From assembly GCA_949152475.1 (NCBI GenBank), contig OX424556.1, forward strand, positions 54,890,451 to 54,954,450: a stretch of 64,000 bases of DNA. Reading direction: 5' to 3'. The notes under the pieces are model-generated. The model worked only from the letters and a program-made list of their open reading frames with translations, was not told the origin of the DNA and searched no databases. The number at the start of each line of letters is the position of its first letter. Positions within the stretch are counted from its first letter, which is position 1. The DNA comes from Terebella lapidaria (lineage: Eukaryota > Annelida > Polychaeta > Terebellida > Terebellidae). Shown one piece after another: positions 15,101 to 25,722 of this stretch. Position numbers and translations under genes: made by a program.

Positions 15101-16978
15101 ATAACAGCCGGGTGTAAGTCTATGTACCGGTGCACGTAGCACACAGAGTCCCACGGTGATTGCAATTGATTACACATGTGTGAAACAACACAACTGACAC
15201 TTATTTACCGATATGAGATTTTGATTATGACAATAGAACACCTGCTAACCAGTTAGGTGATGCAATTTAGCAGAGCTCTCTCTGTATGTATATATAATTG
15301 TACCGACTAACTTAATGATATCCATTCCCCAAGGCCCAACATAATATAAATAATCATTACCGTATATCTTTATTGGTTGCATGTATTGCGGCGCCATGCG
15401 ACATTTACTACGCACATAACGTATGCAGTAGGTCTGTGTATGAACCGGTCATTTAACACACCGATATCATAGTAAATCCAAACTCTGAAAAGCTGATTTA
15501 CAGAATATCGGCAGGTACCAGCACCGTTAGTTTTTCTATTGAATTTGCAAGCTTCATCACGATGTATTTTACTATAATTTATTAGTTTATCTACCGTGTA
15601 TCTGCTGTTCATAGCCATTGGACTAACACCATCCTCGATGCAACCGCCCGTCATTATGCCCTCAACTTCTCCTCCACCTTCCAGCCGTGCCGTGCACTAA
15701 ATACAGTGAAGCAAATCGGTGCGTTCACGCGCACAAGCTTTCAAAATATATCGTTTTTGCTCGTTGTATTATTAAGCGCCGGTCTCGTTTACCCGCCGGT
15801 CTCGTATTAGCGCCGGGGCTGAAACATGTAAAGCACTATTAAGCGCCGGGGCGGTATTTCGGGCCATTACGGTATTTATTGAAATATTTCACGAGTCTTG
15901 TTCCTCTTGGACTTGATGTGGGGGCTACCATCTTTTTCTTCAGTGGATTGCAAGACACATTCTCATTGGCTATTCTCATAATTATCAGCCAATGAGCAGT
16001 GAGTTTTCATGAACTGTCATTGTGGTCAATTGGGGGTATCCCAATTGCGTAATACTGACACCCCTCTAGAGCCCAATTGCCCTTTGCTAATTAATCGCTA
16101 GTTGCTTCACCAGGGGGCAGCACTTGAGATATCACAGAAGACGGGGCTCTGAACGAATTACGATGACTGAAACCGTAGAAATGTCACATGAACTATTATC
16201 ATTTTATGACGTTTATTCATGCACCTAAACGTAAACGACGTTTAGTGGTGGTAAACGTAAACGGTAACGTTTAAACGTTTAAACATTGCATCACTACATA
16301 TGACCTCATAAAAATTCTCCCGATTGTTCCCCGATGATTTTCTTGTAATTTTTGTGATTTTACTAGTGTTTATCACAAATTTTCAAGACAAAACTATATT
16401 TTATTCGTTCTCGGGTACGGGTAATGAAATTCCGACCCGGGTAATTGTATGACCCGCCCCGAATTCGGATACCCGTCGACTCGTCCGGGCCCTAATATAG
16501 AGTGTAGAACCGTAATATCCAAATAATGCTGAGTGCACGATACCAGATCTAGTAATACGGTAGTGATATACTTCAACGTAAATTGCCAATATTATAAAAT
16601 GATGGGATAGATCTAGATATAGATCTATATAGAACCAGGTGGATTGCTGTCAGTCAGTGAACTGATTCAACTGAACAATCATCGAGTGTGCACTTGTTGC
16701 TCTCACAATACAATAAACTTCCCACCAACCTTGGCAGCTGCTGCATCAATTGCACTCTGATAGTAGAAAGAAGTGACTGAACGTGTCCTTGTTTGTGCTG
16801 CATGCCCATGGATGTCTGGATTATACGACAGATCATCCGTCCAATTCCGCTTTGATACAAAACATGGATCTTCAGAATTGTGTTTCCCTGTTATGACAGC
16901 AACGGCGCTCCTTATCGAAGGCGTGCAACTGGCCCTTGCCAAAGACAAACGCGCCGGTTTTGCCACCACAAATGCCAT
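6166..16978 (-). CDS. BCKDK: Branched-chain alpha-ketoacid dehydrogenase kinase (11 exons, 428 aa)
   Basis: BCKDK is a mitochondrial matrix kinase that phosphorylates and inactivates the branched-chain alpha-ketoacid dehydrogenase E1, limiting valine, leucine and isoleucine breakdown. Exons on the minus strand: 16978-16730, 13803-13735, 11120-11010, 9551-9504, 8446-8327, 8161-8063, 7866-7793, 7444-7316, 7200-7111, 6846-6694, 6310-6166. They sum to 1287 nt with consistent phases and GT-AG borders. The N-terminus is basic and presequence-like, followed by [18 protein letters not shown] as in BCKDK orthologues. The middle carries LPVRIAHRI and [19 protein letters not shown]. The GHKL ATPase domain shows the N-box EILKNSMR (about 293-300), the G1 box DRGGG (333-337) and the G2 box YGFGLP (382-387). 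It ends in [11 protein letters not shown]. Family length is about 412 aa. PDKs share the fold, but the sequence is clearly nearer BCKDK. Introns 1 and 2 carry large transposon insertions. Confidence 0.96.
6512..6632. repeat. Short hairpin element in BCKDK intron 10
   Basis: Imperfect inverted arms lie at 6512-6541 and 6604-6632. Both contain GGTGTGATTT followed by AAACAA and CATAC in mirrored order, around a loop of about 60 bases. This is consistent with a tiny MITE-like foldback. No target duplication was confirmed. Confidence 0.4.
8827..8882. mobile_element. 48-bp mini foldback with TTAA flanks (BCKDK intron 4)
   Basis: The segment 8831-8878 begins GGTAGTCTGCTCC and ends GCGGACTACT. It is bordered on both sides by TTAA (8827-8830 and 8879-8882). 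TTAA target duplications are typical of piggyBac-type and Kolobok-type transposons. Its terminus matches the larger foldback at 12582-12986, so it is probably an extreme internal-deletion derivative of that family. Confidence 0.5.
11174..12563. mobile_element. TSD-flanked insertion in BCKDK intron 2
   Basis: A 16-bp direct repeat, ACATTAACCCAGAATA, lies at 11174-11189 and again at 12548-12563. It brackets a 1358-bp insert. Most of the insert is a 147-bp tandem array. The right part is a unique tail ending in a CACGGAC-rich stretch. The long exact duplication suggests target-primed or staggered-cut integration. I see no clear terminal inverted repeat, poly(A) tail or coding domain, so the class is open. 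Confidence 0.75.
11278..12330. repeat. 147-bp tandem repeat, about 7 copies
   Basis: The landmark ACATGTTTGTCTAGGG recurs at 11371, 11518, 11665, 11811, 11958 and 12105, and ACATGTTTGTCTAGG (then ATG) at 12252. Spacing is 147, 147, 146, 147, 147 and 147 bp. Each unit contains AGGTCAAAGGTCAT and GTTTCCGAGATATCGAC. Because 147 is a multiple of three, one frame stays open through several units. The resulting peptides (132 and 166 aa) are repeat artefacts, not a recognised protein. Confidence 0.92.
12582..12986. mobile_element. Foldback MITE in BCKDK intron 2
   Basis: The two halves are long imperfect inverted repeats. The left arm holds GGTAGTCCGCTCC, GTTCAGCATCCTAA and GAAAATAGGGGGTCAC. The right arm holds their complements: GTGACCCCCTATTTTC, TTAGGATGCTGATC and AGCGTACTAC. 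The outer edges read ATTA on the left and TTAA on the right, compatible with a decayed TTAA target duplication. It shares termini with the mini element at 8831-8878. Confidence 0.7.
13472..13490 (+). repeat. Poly-C run
   Basis: About 19 consecutive C residues lie in BCKDK intron 2. The exact length is likely unreliable in any assembly. Confidence 0.8.
14693..16296. mobile_element. Middle hAT-like transposon nested in the outer one
   Basis: Termini TAGTGTTGCAACGTTTA (left) and the complement of TAGTGATGCAATGTTTA (right) are flanked by a perfect 8-bp duplication, CATATGAC, at 14685-14692 and 16297-16304. Subterminal regions are full of GTTTAAACGTTTA motifs on both sides. This fits a hAT element that jumped into the outer hAT copy. 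No transposase was seen. Confidence 0.85.
14986..15872. mobile_element. Inner TIR element with TA target, nested in the middle one
   Basis: Termini CCGTAATGGCCCGAAATACC and the exact complement at the right end are flanked by TA (14984-14985 and 15873-15874). CCGCCGG/GCGCCGG motifs spaced by CTCGTTTA occur near both ends. A TA target suggests the Tc1/mariner/pogo group. A 94-aa minus-strand ORF (15654-15370) has a weak helix-turn-helix flavour, but I would not call it a transposase. Confidence 0.75.
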
Positions 16979-18060
16979 TTTGTCCTTTCCTCTATCTTAT
17001 CCAACTTTTTATCAATGCAGGCATTCACTATCTCTTAGCTTGCAGTAGGCCTAGATATCTTCCTTCAGCACGTGATTCCAAAAACTATCTTTTGGGAAGG
17101 GTCCGCATTGACATTGATCTGTTGATTGGTCTGGCGCGGCAAACAAATGCAGCACCCAATTTCTCCATCCAAAACTCCTTCGCTCCGGTCTTGGATCCCT
17201 GAAATATGACAGCTGATATTACCTATAGGTCCTGTTGTATGCTTTGAACACTGTTCTGTCTTTGTTACTGATATGACAGCATTTGTTTTTAGCACCCATC
17301 CTCGGCCCCAAAACGAAGATGGGCCACCTCATCAAACAAAACATCTGTTTTTGACAGTTGTGAGTGAGAACGAGGTTATGACGTCATGTTACCTTACTCT
17401 CTATGGAAAGGTAAAACGACCAGCATGCTACATGCTATTTTAAAACATGTTTGAAATGAATGAGGACTAGATGAATAGCTTTTTAGGCCACTTTTGTGCA
17501 CTGTATACGCTGATTTTGGCCGAAAAACATATGTGACACAATGAAATGAAGGATGATATGAAACACACCCACAGAGCGGATACCAGGCCAAGATTCGAAC
17601 CCAGGTTCTCCATGTCCTGAGTGAAAATCGACTGGTAGGCCCTGAATTTAGGCCTTGTTGACACCTTGCATTCAATAATTATATTCTTTGTTTAGTTTAA
17701 ACATATGTATTTAATCTGGATCGCCCAATAGCGTAAGCTAATCGAAGAGTTTATGTACGTCACTGAGCTGTGCAAAGTAAAAATTATATTTTCATTAAAA
17801 TGCATGCATGGTTGGGACGCAAAACAGCCAGACCTTAAGGGTCTGTTCTGGAAGAATGGGGGTCGACCCCAGGACTTACGGACTATACTGTAAAACTCCC
17901 GAATTTTGAATAAATCCTAATAAACAAGCTAAAATTTTGAAGGAGGCGTTCCAGAAAGGGTGATGGCCTGAGAAGGTAATCTGCCGAAAGGGACGGTGTG
18001 CCGAGTGTTTGGAATACAGTTAAACTTTAAATTGAGAAATTTTGTAAAGTGACACACCGG
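16979..18060. other. BCKDK upstream flank, no gene seen
   Basis: Apart from the promoter-like motifs near 17.07-17.13 kb, I see no coding sequence. A B-box-like GATTCGAACCC at about 17592 on the plus strand hints at a decayed tRNA-derived SINE on the minus strand, without further support. Confidence 0.4.
17069..17129 (-). promoter_or_regulatory. Candidate BCKDK promoter elements
   Basis: A palindromic E-box, CACGTG, lies at 17069-17074, about 91 bases upstream of the BCKDK ATG. A CCAAT box on the minus strand (ATTGG at 17125-17129) is about 147 bases upstream. Position and strand suit a TATA-less promoter, but no transcription start is shown. Confidence 0.3.
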
Positions 18061-18575
18061 TGATAAAAAAAATAGTAGTACCTCTAAAAAGGTATGCTGG
18101 TTGCCCTCGCCAACTGGCGCCTTTTGTCTGCAAGGATCTGAGGCAGGGCAGAGCCGCGAGGAGCGACCCCGGCGACGCCACCGCGTTTCCACAGTGGTGA
18201 GGCTAGCATCTAGTCTTCCTCCATCTTATCCTCATCGTCCTAATTCTGTGAGGACGACGGTCTCGACTCCTTCTGGGGAGACGGAACAGGAAACTCTCCC
18301 TGAGAAGGAGGCAGCATCCCTGGCGGTGGTCGCAGGGGCTTGGTGGGTGAACCCTGCGACGCCGGCGGGGTTGCCAAGATGGAGGTGGGGAGACCTACCA
18401 CCTGCAGCTCTATTACGTCTCAATACGGTCACGGATGTGCTGATGGCCATCGGTCCGCTCACCCCATTTCCTGATCAAAATGGTGTTGTGAAGGCTTTCA
18501 TAATAATCATAATGTTCAATAATCATAATGTTTCTAGTTTGTAAGGAGTTTGGATGTGCCAGCCTGTGCTGCCAC
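18061..18575. other. GC-rich unassigned segment
   Basis: Base composition shifts sharply to GC-rich compared with the flanks. A 147-codon plus-strand ORF (18101-18544) and minus-strand ORFs overlap here. None shows a domain I recognise. It may belong to the same mobile-element debris as the minus-strand ORFs to the right. Confidence 0.3.
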
Positions 18576-18669
18576 CTATTGAAAGTACTTGAGTGTTTTT
18601 GGGGACCACTGGTGAGAGGAATAAAAAGCTAAGAAAAAGCACATGTTGTCAATTTGGTAACATTTTCTG

Positions 18670-18865
18670 AAGAAATCTAAATAACAAATGGGGTAGAGAA
18701 CCATAACCAACGTGACGTCCGAGCGGTGCGCATCGACTTGACAGAGGGTGGACGACACAGGGTCATCCACGCCCTGTCGCAGGCGAGATTGAGCTGCCTC
18801 AGCTTCGTGTAAACGAGGCCGGAGCTCCTCATTCTCCGCCCGAAGTCTCTGCACAAAGTGTAGAG
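18670..18865 (-). pseudogene. Coiled-coil coding remnant, part 2 (split by LINE)
   Basis: The minus-strand frame reads a heptad-like, charged stretch containing RLRAENEELRPRLHEAEAAQ. A comparable coiled-coil-like stretch (REGQAAARATESQQISDTA) is read on the same strand at 20880-20620, just beyond the inserted LINE. The simplest reading is one coiled-coil ORF interrupted by the LINE. Protein identity is unknown. Confidence 0.4.
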
Positions 18866-20617
18866 TGACACTCGACAGCTTCACGTCAGTAACACCGACG
18901 GAGGTGGAAACAGTGGTCAGGAAATCACCATCCAAGTCATCCTCACTCGACCCTTGGCCAACGTGGATGCTCAAGTCCCACTTGTCCACCCTCTCCCCTG
19001 CTGTCGTGAACATCATTAACACCTCACTGTCCACAGGGGTGTTTCCGTCTGAGTGGAAGCTGGCCCTAGTCACTCCGCTACTCAAGAAACCAACACTGGA
19101 CCCCACTGCTCTATCCAACTACAGGCCAGTCTCAAACCTCCCATTCCTCTCCAAGGTATTGGAGAGGGTTGTGGCCAAGCAGCTCATTAGCTACCTGCAG
19201 GAAAACGACTTGTACCCAAAATTCAATCCGCCTACCGTGCACACCACAGTGTAGAAACTGCTCTCCTACGGGTGCACAACGACATCTTGCAGGCGATTAA
19301 TAATCACCAACGAGTGATCCTCGTGCTGCTGGACCTATCAGCCGCTTTTGACAGTATCTCCCATGACATACTGCTCAACAGGCTCCACCACAGGTTCGGT
19401 ATTGGCGGAACTGTGCTCGAATGGCTACGCAGCTATCTACATGGGCGTACACAGTCAGTTCGGCTCAATGATCACATATCGCCTGCCTTGGAAGTCCTGC
19501 ATGGTGTGCCCCAAGGATCGGTCCTCGGACCGGTCCTTTTTTCTATGTACACAGCCACACTGTGCGACATTGTCAGTCTCCACGGCCTTCAGGTACACCT
19601 GTACACCGACGATACACAGGTGTATGTCTCCTTCAGCCTTCGTAGTTCTCCGTCCATCAGTGAAGCCATGACCTCTGCACAGAAGTGCCTCGCCGACATC
19701 GACTCCTGGATGGTATCCAATAAGCTCAAGCTGAATGGGGACAAGACAGAGCTCTTGGTTTTAACTGCATCCCGCCTCAGGGCCAGAGTTGACATCCCGC
19801 AACTCTCCATCGGTGAAACCCCTATCTCCTCCAGCCCGAGCATAAGGAATCTGGGATCCATGTGGGACCAGGCAGCCACGATGGAAGATCACATCCGGCA
19901 TGTCTGCAAGTCATGCTACTTCCACCTTCACAACATTGCAACTATACGACACATGCTCACACGTCACGCCACAGAGAAACTGATGCATGCTTTCGTTTCC
20001 GCCAGGCTGGACAGCTGCAACTCGCTGCTCCTCAATGTACCTGCAGGTCAGGTTACCAAGCTACAGCGTGTCCAGAACTGTGCTGCCAGGATAGTTCTCA
20101 GGAAACGGAAAACTGACAGTATCTCAGCTATCTTGAAAGAGCTCCACTGGCTCCCAGTGAAGCATCGCATCAGTTTCAACGTGTTGTGCTTTGCTCACCG
20201 GTGTGTCAACGGTCACGCTCCGGCCTATCTGTCTGATCTAGTGAAGCAGTATGTGCCAAGTCGGAGTCTTCGATCGGACAATCGACTCCTCCTACAACAG
20301 CCACCTTCCAAAACAAAGTCCTATGGTGACCGTTCCTTCGTCATTGCTGCGCCCAGACTGTGGAACCAACTACCCACGGAACTCAGAGAGTGTGTCTCGT
20401 ATGACTTATTCAAAAGAAAGCTCAAGACACACCTGTTTAGAGAGTCAATTTCCTAGCCAATTTTTTTATCAACTAATGTTTTTAATTGTACAGTGTATTG
20501 TATATACTCGTCTACTTTTTCACTACTATCCAATTTGTGTAAGGCGCCCCTGAGCAGCACTGAGTGCTGGAAGGTGGCGTGGTATCAAATGAATAAATTA
20601 TTATTAATAAATTATTA
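18866..20617 (+). pseudogene. 5'-truncated CR1/L2-like LINE, reverse transcriptase pseudogene
   Basis: The frame at 18865-19254 carries the conserved SNYRPVSNLPFLSKVLERVV segment. It is followed in another frame at 19272-20456 by LLDLSAAFDSISHDILL, GVPQGSVLGPVLF and the catalytic box YTDD. A single-base loss near 19228 separates the two frames. The usual FLGV-type motif reads NLGS. No apurinic endonuclease domain is present, so the copy is 5'-truncated. The 3' end has a TGAGCAGCACTGAGTGCTGG hairpin followed by an ATT-rich tail, as in CR1/L2-type elements, which prime on simple repeats. Inactive as it stands. Confidence 0.88.
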
Positions 20618-21509
20618 CCTCCGCTTGGACCTTGGCGGTGTCAGAAATTTGCTGGGACTCAGTGGCCCTAGCAGCGGCCTGTCCCTCGCGGACCCTGGCA
20701 GTCTCGGAGCCGTACTGTCTGAGTATGTCCTCGACCAGATTCAGGAGTTCCGGACCCAGGGTGGCTATGCTCTGTCCGTGGGTCCGCCACCTGAATGGAG
20801 TGTGGACACAGACGCCGACCTATCAAGAGCAGGCACCCGCAAAGAGGGCTTTGCACTGGAAGGAGCAGCAGCGGGGACCTTAGGTCAGGTCCTGCTCGCT
20901 GTGCTCAGGGGTGCGGTCGTCTCTGGGTTCACCACATGTGCCATTGACATGCCAGACTGCTTCCAGCTGTCGTCCATGATGCGATGAGCGAAGCTCCATT
21001 GACCGTAGTGGAACATCCAGTTCTTCTTTGAGCCTGACGTGGTCATGTATGAAGCCACCCAAGGTGGGACGTAACCAATATTGAATACAAACCATGCCTC
21101 GTTACTCTCCGTAGCAAGGGCTTCACCACAGTGTGCTGTCATGCGGTGAGCATTCAGGGCTTCCAGACTGGAGAAGAAATGCTCCCAGGGGCCTCGAGAG
21201 AAGCACCTCCAGCAGAAAAATATCCTCACCCAGATGCCAGAGACAATGATAGGATACCACCGATCTCGACTGAGAGCCACGTGAGGGTCCTGATACAAGT
21301 CCAGGGACAGGGGACAGAAGGGACATTGGATTCCCTGCTCTGCTGCCTGTGGCAGCATGCCCGCCTCCACCTCCGTCAATGGACAGGATCTGGCGAAGGG
21401 AATATCCGCTGTTATACCTACATCTACAGAGCGGCGGAGGTGGTTCTACCTGGCATACCGCGAACGAAACAGCTCATCCTGTTGCATTTCCAGTAGTTCG
21501 GGGCCCATG
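20618..21509 (-). pseudogene. Unrecognised ORF with a C2H2-like finger, then coiled coil
   Basis: An ATG at 21509 opens a frame that meets a stop about 20 codons in. The following frame (to 20885) reads CPFCPLSLDLYQDPHVAL and later CWRCF, then LEALNAHRMTAH, which has the spacing of a C2H2 finger. It ends in a stop at about 20885, and a coiled-coil-like segment follows to 20620. Its regular aromatic-rich composition looks like real protein. I cannot assign a family; a mobile-element ORF is likely given the neighbours. Confidence 0.4.
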
Positions 21510-21756
21510 TCGGACCGCAGCCTTTAACCGTGGTTACTCCTTACATTCATTTGTCATGGCTACCCCAGCATATATTCTTTTTTTTTTATATACTAACATA
21601 TCATTCATTGTTCCATTAATTGTTTTATTCATTCACTCGCTCGTTCTAATACAGGCTGGTATTAGATATTTGTCACATCCTGGTTCATGATTGGTTCATC
21701 ATAGTCACGTGGTTTTGCTTTGGCGCTTCTTTGGAAGGATTGGCCTCCATGCCTCT

Positions 21757-22053
21757 TTGTCAGTTGGAGAATATAGCTGCCATGTTGGCACGTCGCATTT
21801 CATGACTCATGGATATTTCATTCATATGTTCCAGGTATGTTCTTTATTGGTTTATATTTCGTCCAGTTTCCTAGGAGCTTGAGTAAAGTTTACTCGATTA
21901 AGCCTAATAGATGTTATTATAGTTTTGTAAAGCACGTAGGGAGTTGTTTTCCCACCACGTGGGTTTTTGTCAGTAGGAGAATATAGCTGCCATGTTGGCA
22001 CGTCGCATTTCATGACTCATGGATATTTCATTCATATGTTCCAGGCTTCCAGA
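21757..22053. repeat. Pair of about 80-bp direct repeats, 212 bp apart
   Basis: Segments 21757-21837 and 21969-22049 are nearly identical. Both contain GGAGAATATAGCTGCCATG and CATTCATATGTTCCAGG. The 130 bases between them are not repeated. This could be a partial local duplication or the remains of an LTR-type structure. Confidence 0.75.
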
Positions 22054-22316
22054 ATAAACGCTGTACCAGTAGCACCATAGTGACTTTACGACTTCCCACC
22101 CGCTTACTAGTTCACACTCAGACACTCAACTCGTTTACACTAGGTGCTGCTCCGAGTCAGGATGCTGGTTCCTGCTCAGACCAGACTGCTGTTGGGAGCG
22201 ATTGGGTGCGCAGCTAGTCCGTGCGACTGACTTTTTAGATTCATTAGGCCAGCCAGCCATCAGTGCCTCGTCGGACATCTTTTTGTCCAATTGCTGGGCG
22301 CGCTTTCACAGTAACT

Positions 22317-23113
22317 TCAGCACAGCTCATCAGCTAGCGATGTGGAATCTGCGGAGGAAGGTCTCGAAGAGGAGCCTGATGACTCCTGTCCGCCGGTGGT
22401 GCCTCCAGACTGTTTGGCGGCTCCGGATGGCTGCTGGAAAGAGTTCCCCTTCGGCGCTTGGATGGGCAACCTAGCACAGGGACCCTTCTTACCAGGCCCG
22501 GTCTTTGCGGAGCTACCTTTCGCACCTTTTCCCAAAAGAGCAGGCACCTTAGCACCTTAGGACTGAGAGGTGGTACCGTCCGTGCCATCTCCCGAAGGAG
22601 CATGCACCTTGGTACCATCCTGCATTCGTCCGGCTCCCAGAGTTGGAGTGCTGCTTCTCGAAGTCGAGGTTCTCAGGCGTTTCCGGCGTCTCCGCTTCTT
22701 TCTGGCAGCAGTTTGGGCAGTCTTATGGGTGCCGCACTCAGCACCAGACTCAGACTCACAGCGAATGCCTGCTTTAGCTTTCGCTTCAGCCTGCAACTGC
22801 TAAATCCATTCAGCCGGCGCATGTCTTTGGACACGGCCATGATGTAGCCCTCCTCAGGCTCCCCATGTCCCGTCGCACCAGTCTCCAGCAGGATGTTTTC
22901 CATCCAGGGCGCAGATTGCTCAGCCTTAACCCGGTCGGCCCATCTCGCGGGGTCAGTCCTGCTGACAACACTCTCAGCATCGCTGCCGGAGTCGGATTTC
23001 ATGCCAGAACCCGTAAAACTCTCCACTTGAGACACAGCTGGCTGGTAGCTGTCCGTTGGAGGAGCAAATCCCGAAAGCGTGTTACTGCTCTGAAGAGACT
23101 CATTCCCAGACAT
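22317..23113 (-). pseudogene. Gag-like low-complexity ORF remnant, frameshifted
   Basis: A Met at 23113 opens a frame beginning MSGNESLQSS. It continues in a second frame with a Lys/Arg-rich tract (RKKRRRRKRLR) and a Gly/Ser/Lys-rich tail ending near 22317. At least one frameshift and one stop interrupt it. The acidic-then-basic architecture resembles ORF1/Gag proteins of retroelements, but no zinc knuckle or capsid motif is visible. The call is tentative. Confidence 0.35.
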
Positions 23114-23345
23114 GACCTCTCATATTCAACCCATCATACTGCTCTGACATGTCTGAAAACTCCATCCCTATAAAGACTGGGAGTCAAGATCCGCAGATCT
23201 GTCTCCACCAGTGCCGAGCTATCGAATGACCAGCCAGCACTGGCTACATGGTATATACAGCAACAGACAGGCAGCAATGCTACAAGCGCAGCAGTGTATA
23301 ACGCATTTCCATGGAAACGTCAATTCCCTGACAGACAAAGGCACA

Positions 23346-23376
23346 AAGGTATGTTAGGTGGCTCCTAACATACCTT
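23346..23376. repeat. Perfect 13-bp hairpin
   Basis: AAGGTATGTTAGG and CCTAACATACCTT flank a five-base loop. It lies upstream of the gag-like minus-strand ORF. It could be an element terminus or a structural element in its leader. Confidence 0.6.
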
Positions 23377-24125
23377 ATATACGGGTGACCAAAAATTAAG
23401 TAGGTAATCCCGGGGGATCCTGCAATTATAAAATGAGAGAGAATAGCATTTCCACGGAATTGCCATATATTTGTGGTTTAAATTATCCACCTATAAATAA
23501 TCACATGAAATATTGGTAAATAAATATAACCACTCCTCATAGCCGAAGTTACACTTACAAGGCCTATTGTAGCCCTACAGACAACTGTGCACCCTATGGG
23601 CATTCATGAGGCACCTACTAGCAACCACAGTGTACAATAAGGCCACGGAGCAAGGCACCATTCAGAACTAAGAGAGCATGGTTCAATAGATATAGACAAG
23701 AAGCCGACAGGTTCATAACCTCAGTGGTTAGGGGGCGAACCCTTCATGCCGGCTCCCAATCTAGAGAACGCCAAATATGATGGAATCAAAAGTCGGCGGT
23801 CATCAGGAACTGCCCGCCGACGAAGTCCAGCCCCAGACAATCACCATTACATGGCATATTGACTTAAGAATGTGACGATAGGGATTAAAAACCACAAAGT
23901 GAGCTGATGCAAGAAGAATTCGACCTCCTTCTTAGAAGGAGGGTCGGGGTTCCGGTCATTCCGGCCGGACTGCGTTATGTGATGTGCAAACCGGACGAAA
24001 TGAGCATACCCTACTGCCGCGGCCAGCCTGTATTCGCAGGCTAAACGACCGGTCCATTGAAATTAATGGTGAAAACGTTTTCTGCCGTTAGAAATTTTAT
24101 ATAAACTACTATATATACTTATCTG
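23377..24125. other. No gene seen
   Basis: No coding sequence is supported. A GTTCATAACCTCAGTGGTTAG stretch near 23710 is faintly tRNA A-box-like, but no matching B-box follows at the right distance. Confidence 0.4.
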
Positions 24126-24973
24126 CAGTAGAACTCCAGTAATGTGGTCACCCTTCGGACCAATGATATTGGCCACAACATAGGAGTGGCCACATTATCT
24201 GATAGACGACCTTTCCACTAGCTATGTTGTTTGGCTGATGACAACTCAAGAGAAAACCAACATATATTATACACTTTGTACATGTGTACGTGTAAAAAAA
24301 GCGTATTGCTTACATATGAATAGCATTTTGTTCAACAAAGTTATATCATATGTGTAATAATACAAACACAAACACATGTTCCAAAATTCGAGATACACTG
24401 TACATCAAATTGTCTTAAAACACACAGTAATGTCTGTAGGCACTAAATGATACTTCTGAAAAATAATGCAATTTTTGCCATCACTTTTCTTCACAACTTC
24501 TGCTTGAATAATGGATAAACTTGATCTTTGTGGCCATGTCGATTTGTAGATTTATTCTAAACAGTGTAATTGAGTGAATGATATCTAATTTCAATAATGA
24601 AACTGATACCTGTGGAAATATCTTTGTTGACAAATCTACTTGTGTGTGCTTGTCAGTATTTATGTTAGTCAAGAGTAGGGAGGTGTGAAGAAGTGACGTG
24701 ATGAGTCTGATAACACCCAGTCAGATGGTCGGCGTGCTGCTCATGGGTAATGTAAATGTTCAATTGACCGCATCGGTGAATGATCACATGCAGATGGATG
24801 GACGGACCACGGTTGGCTGGCTGGGTAGCAGCTAATGTTCAACTGACCGTATCAGTGATCACAGGCTGGCTGGCTGGCTGACTGCTTTAATGATCGCAAG
24901 GGGAGGGGGGATCATCTGACCACAGTGCATGGATTGACCACATTTCTGGAGTGATCGCAGGCTGGAGTTCTAC
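24126..24973 (-). mobile_element. Pogo/Tigger-like relic (internally deleted)
   Basis: The left terminus CAGTAGAACTCCAGTAATG matches, in reverse, the right terminus of the better-preserved copy at 51032-52188. The right end (GGAGTTCTAC) matches that copy's left end. Both termini repeat the phrase AATGTGGTCA. An internal stretch around 24520-24600 is the reverse complement of the leader and start-codon region of that copy. The transposase reading frame is destroyed. Confidence 0.75.
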
Positions 24974-25700
24974 TTTATAGTAGTGGCACACGGGTGATGA
25001 CACACTGGAGCGTGTCACCTAAAAGCGTCCGGAGCGGTGGACGAGACACCTTGACAAACCGCGAACATTGATCTACACATCCGGACACTGACCCTATGTC
25101 CATAGCCAGCTCCCCGTCAAGTGGGGGTGGCGCATCTCCCACAGTGGACGAAAGTCCTGATCTCTCCCTGGTCTGAAGGGAGACTGTCCCGGGACACTCG
25201 GACGTCCGGCATATACACAAAAGTGGTCGAGTCAGCGCAGGGACAGGGTTAACTGCTCCGGACAACAGTCCACATGATGTGGATAGACCTGCTGGACGAT
25301 CTTAGTGCTAGAAACTACGAGAGGTCGGATGCGAAGTGGCAGCATTATGATGCAGTGTCCAGTCCGCTCAAACCACCAGGTAGTGACACCAGGTAATGAT
25401 CGTGGCATTAAGTGGTACGACTCCTGCGGAATGACCTAAAACCCGTCCTTGGGGTGATAGACGGATACCACATCCACATCCATATGTGCGGAACGTCAGC
25501 CCCACCCTTACCACGACGGCACATGAGCTCGCCAAGCACTGGTGGAAAGTAGTCTGAACTCCCATCCGACGGGTCAGACGGGCCCGGGAGGCTCACCATA
25601 TGACGTATTCGTTTGTCTGGGGTCTGCGGATGCTGACCAGATGAACCAAAAGTGGAACAGCATCCGGTTCCGCAATGTGAATGAGCAGATCCATGACGAG
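24974..25700. other. GC-rich flank of the Gypsy fragment
   Basis: On the minus strand this would be the 3' part of the Gypsy element. I find no convincing LTR here; it does not resemble the LTR at 34114-34732. Frames are broken and no domain is recognisable. Confidence 0.35.
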
Positions 25701-25722
25701 CGGGCCCTCGTATCATTTCAGG

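Larger units (their letters stand above)
14485..16494. mobile_element. Outer hAT-like transposon (non-autonomous) in BCKDK intron 1
   Basis: Terminal inverted repeats TAGGGCCCGGACGAGTCGG and its complement lie at 14485 and 16494. They are flanked by a perfect 8-bp target duplication, ATATAGAG, at 14477-14484 and 16495-16502. The subterminal stretches (CCGACCCGGGTA) also mirror each other. An 8-bp TSD and a TAGGG-type terminus fit the hAT superfamily. No transposase ORF remains. Two further elements are nested inside. Confidence 0.85.

Noticed and set aside
17585..17600. B-box-like GATTCGAACCC suggesting a tRNA or SINE
   Set aside because: No matching A-box or cloverleaf could be found at the required distance.
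23705..23760. tRNA-like A-box phrase CTCAGTGGTTAG
   Set aside because: No B-box or acceptor stem follows; chance similarity or too decayed to call.
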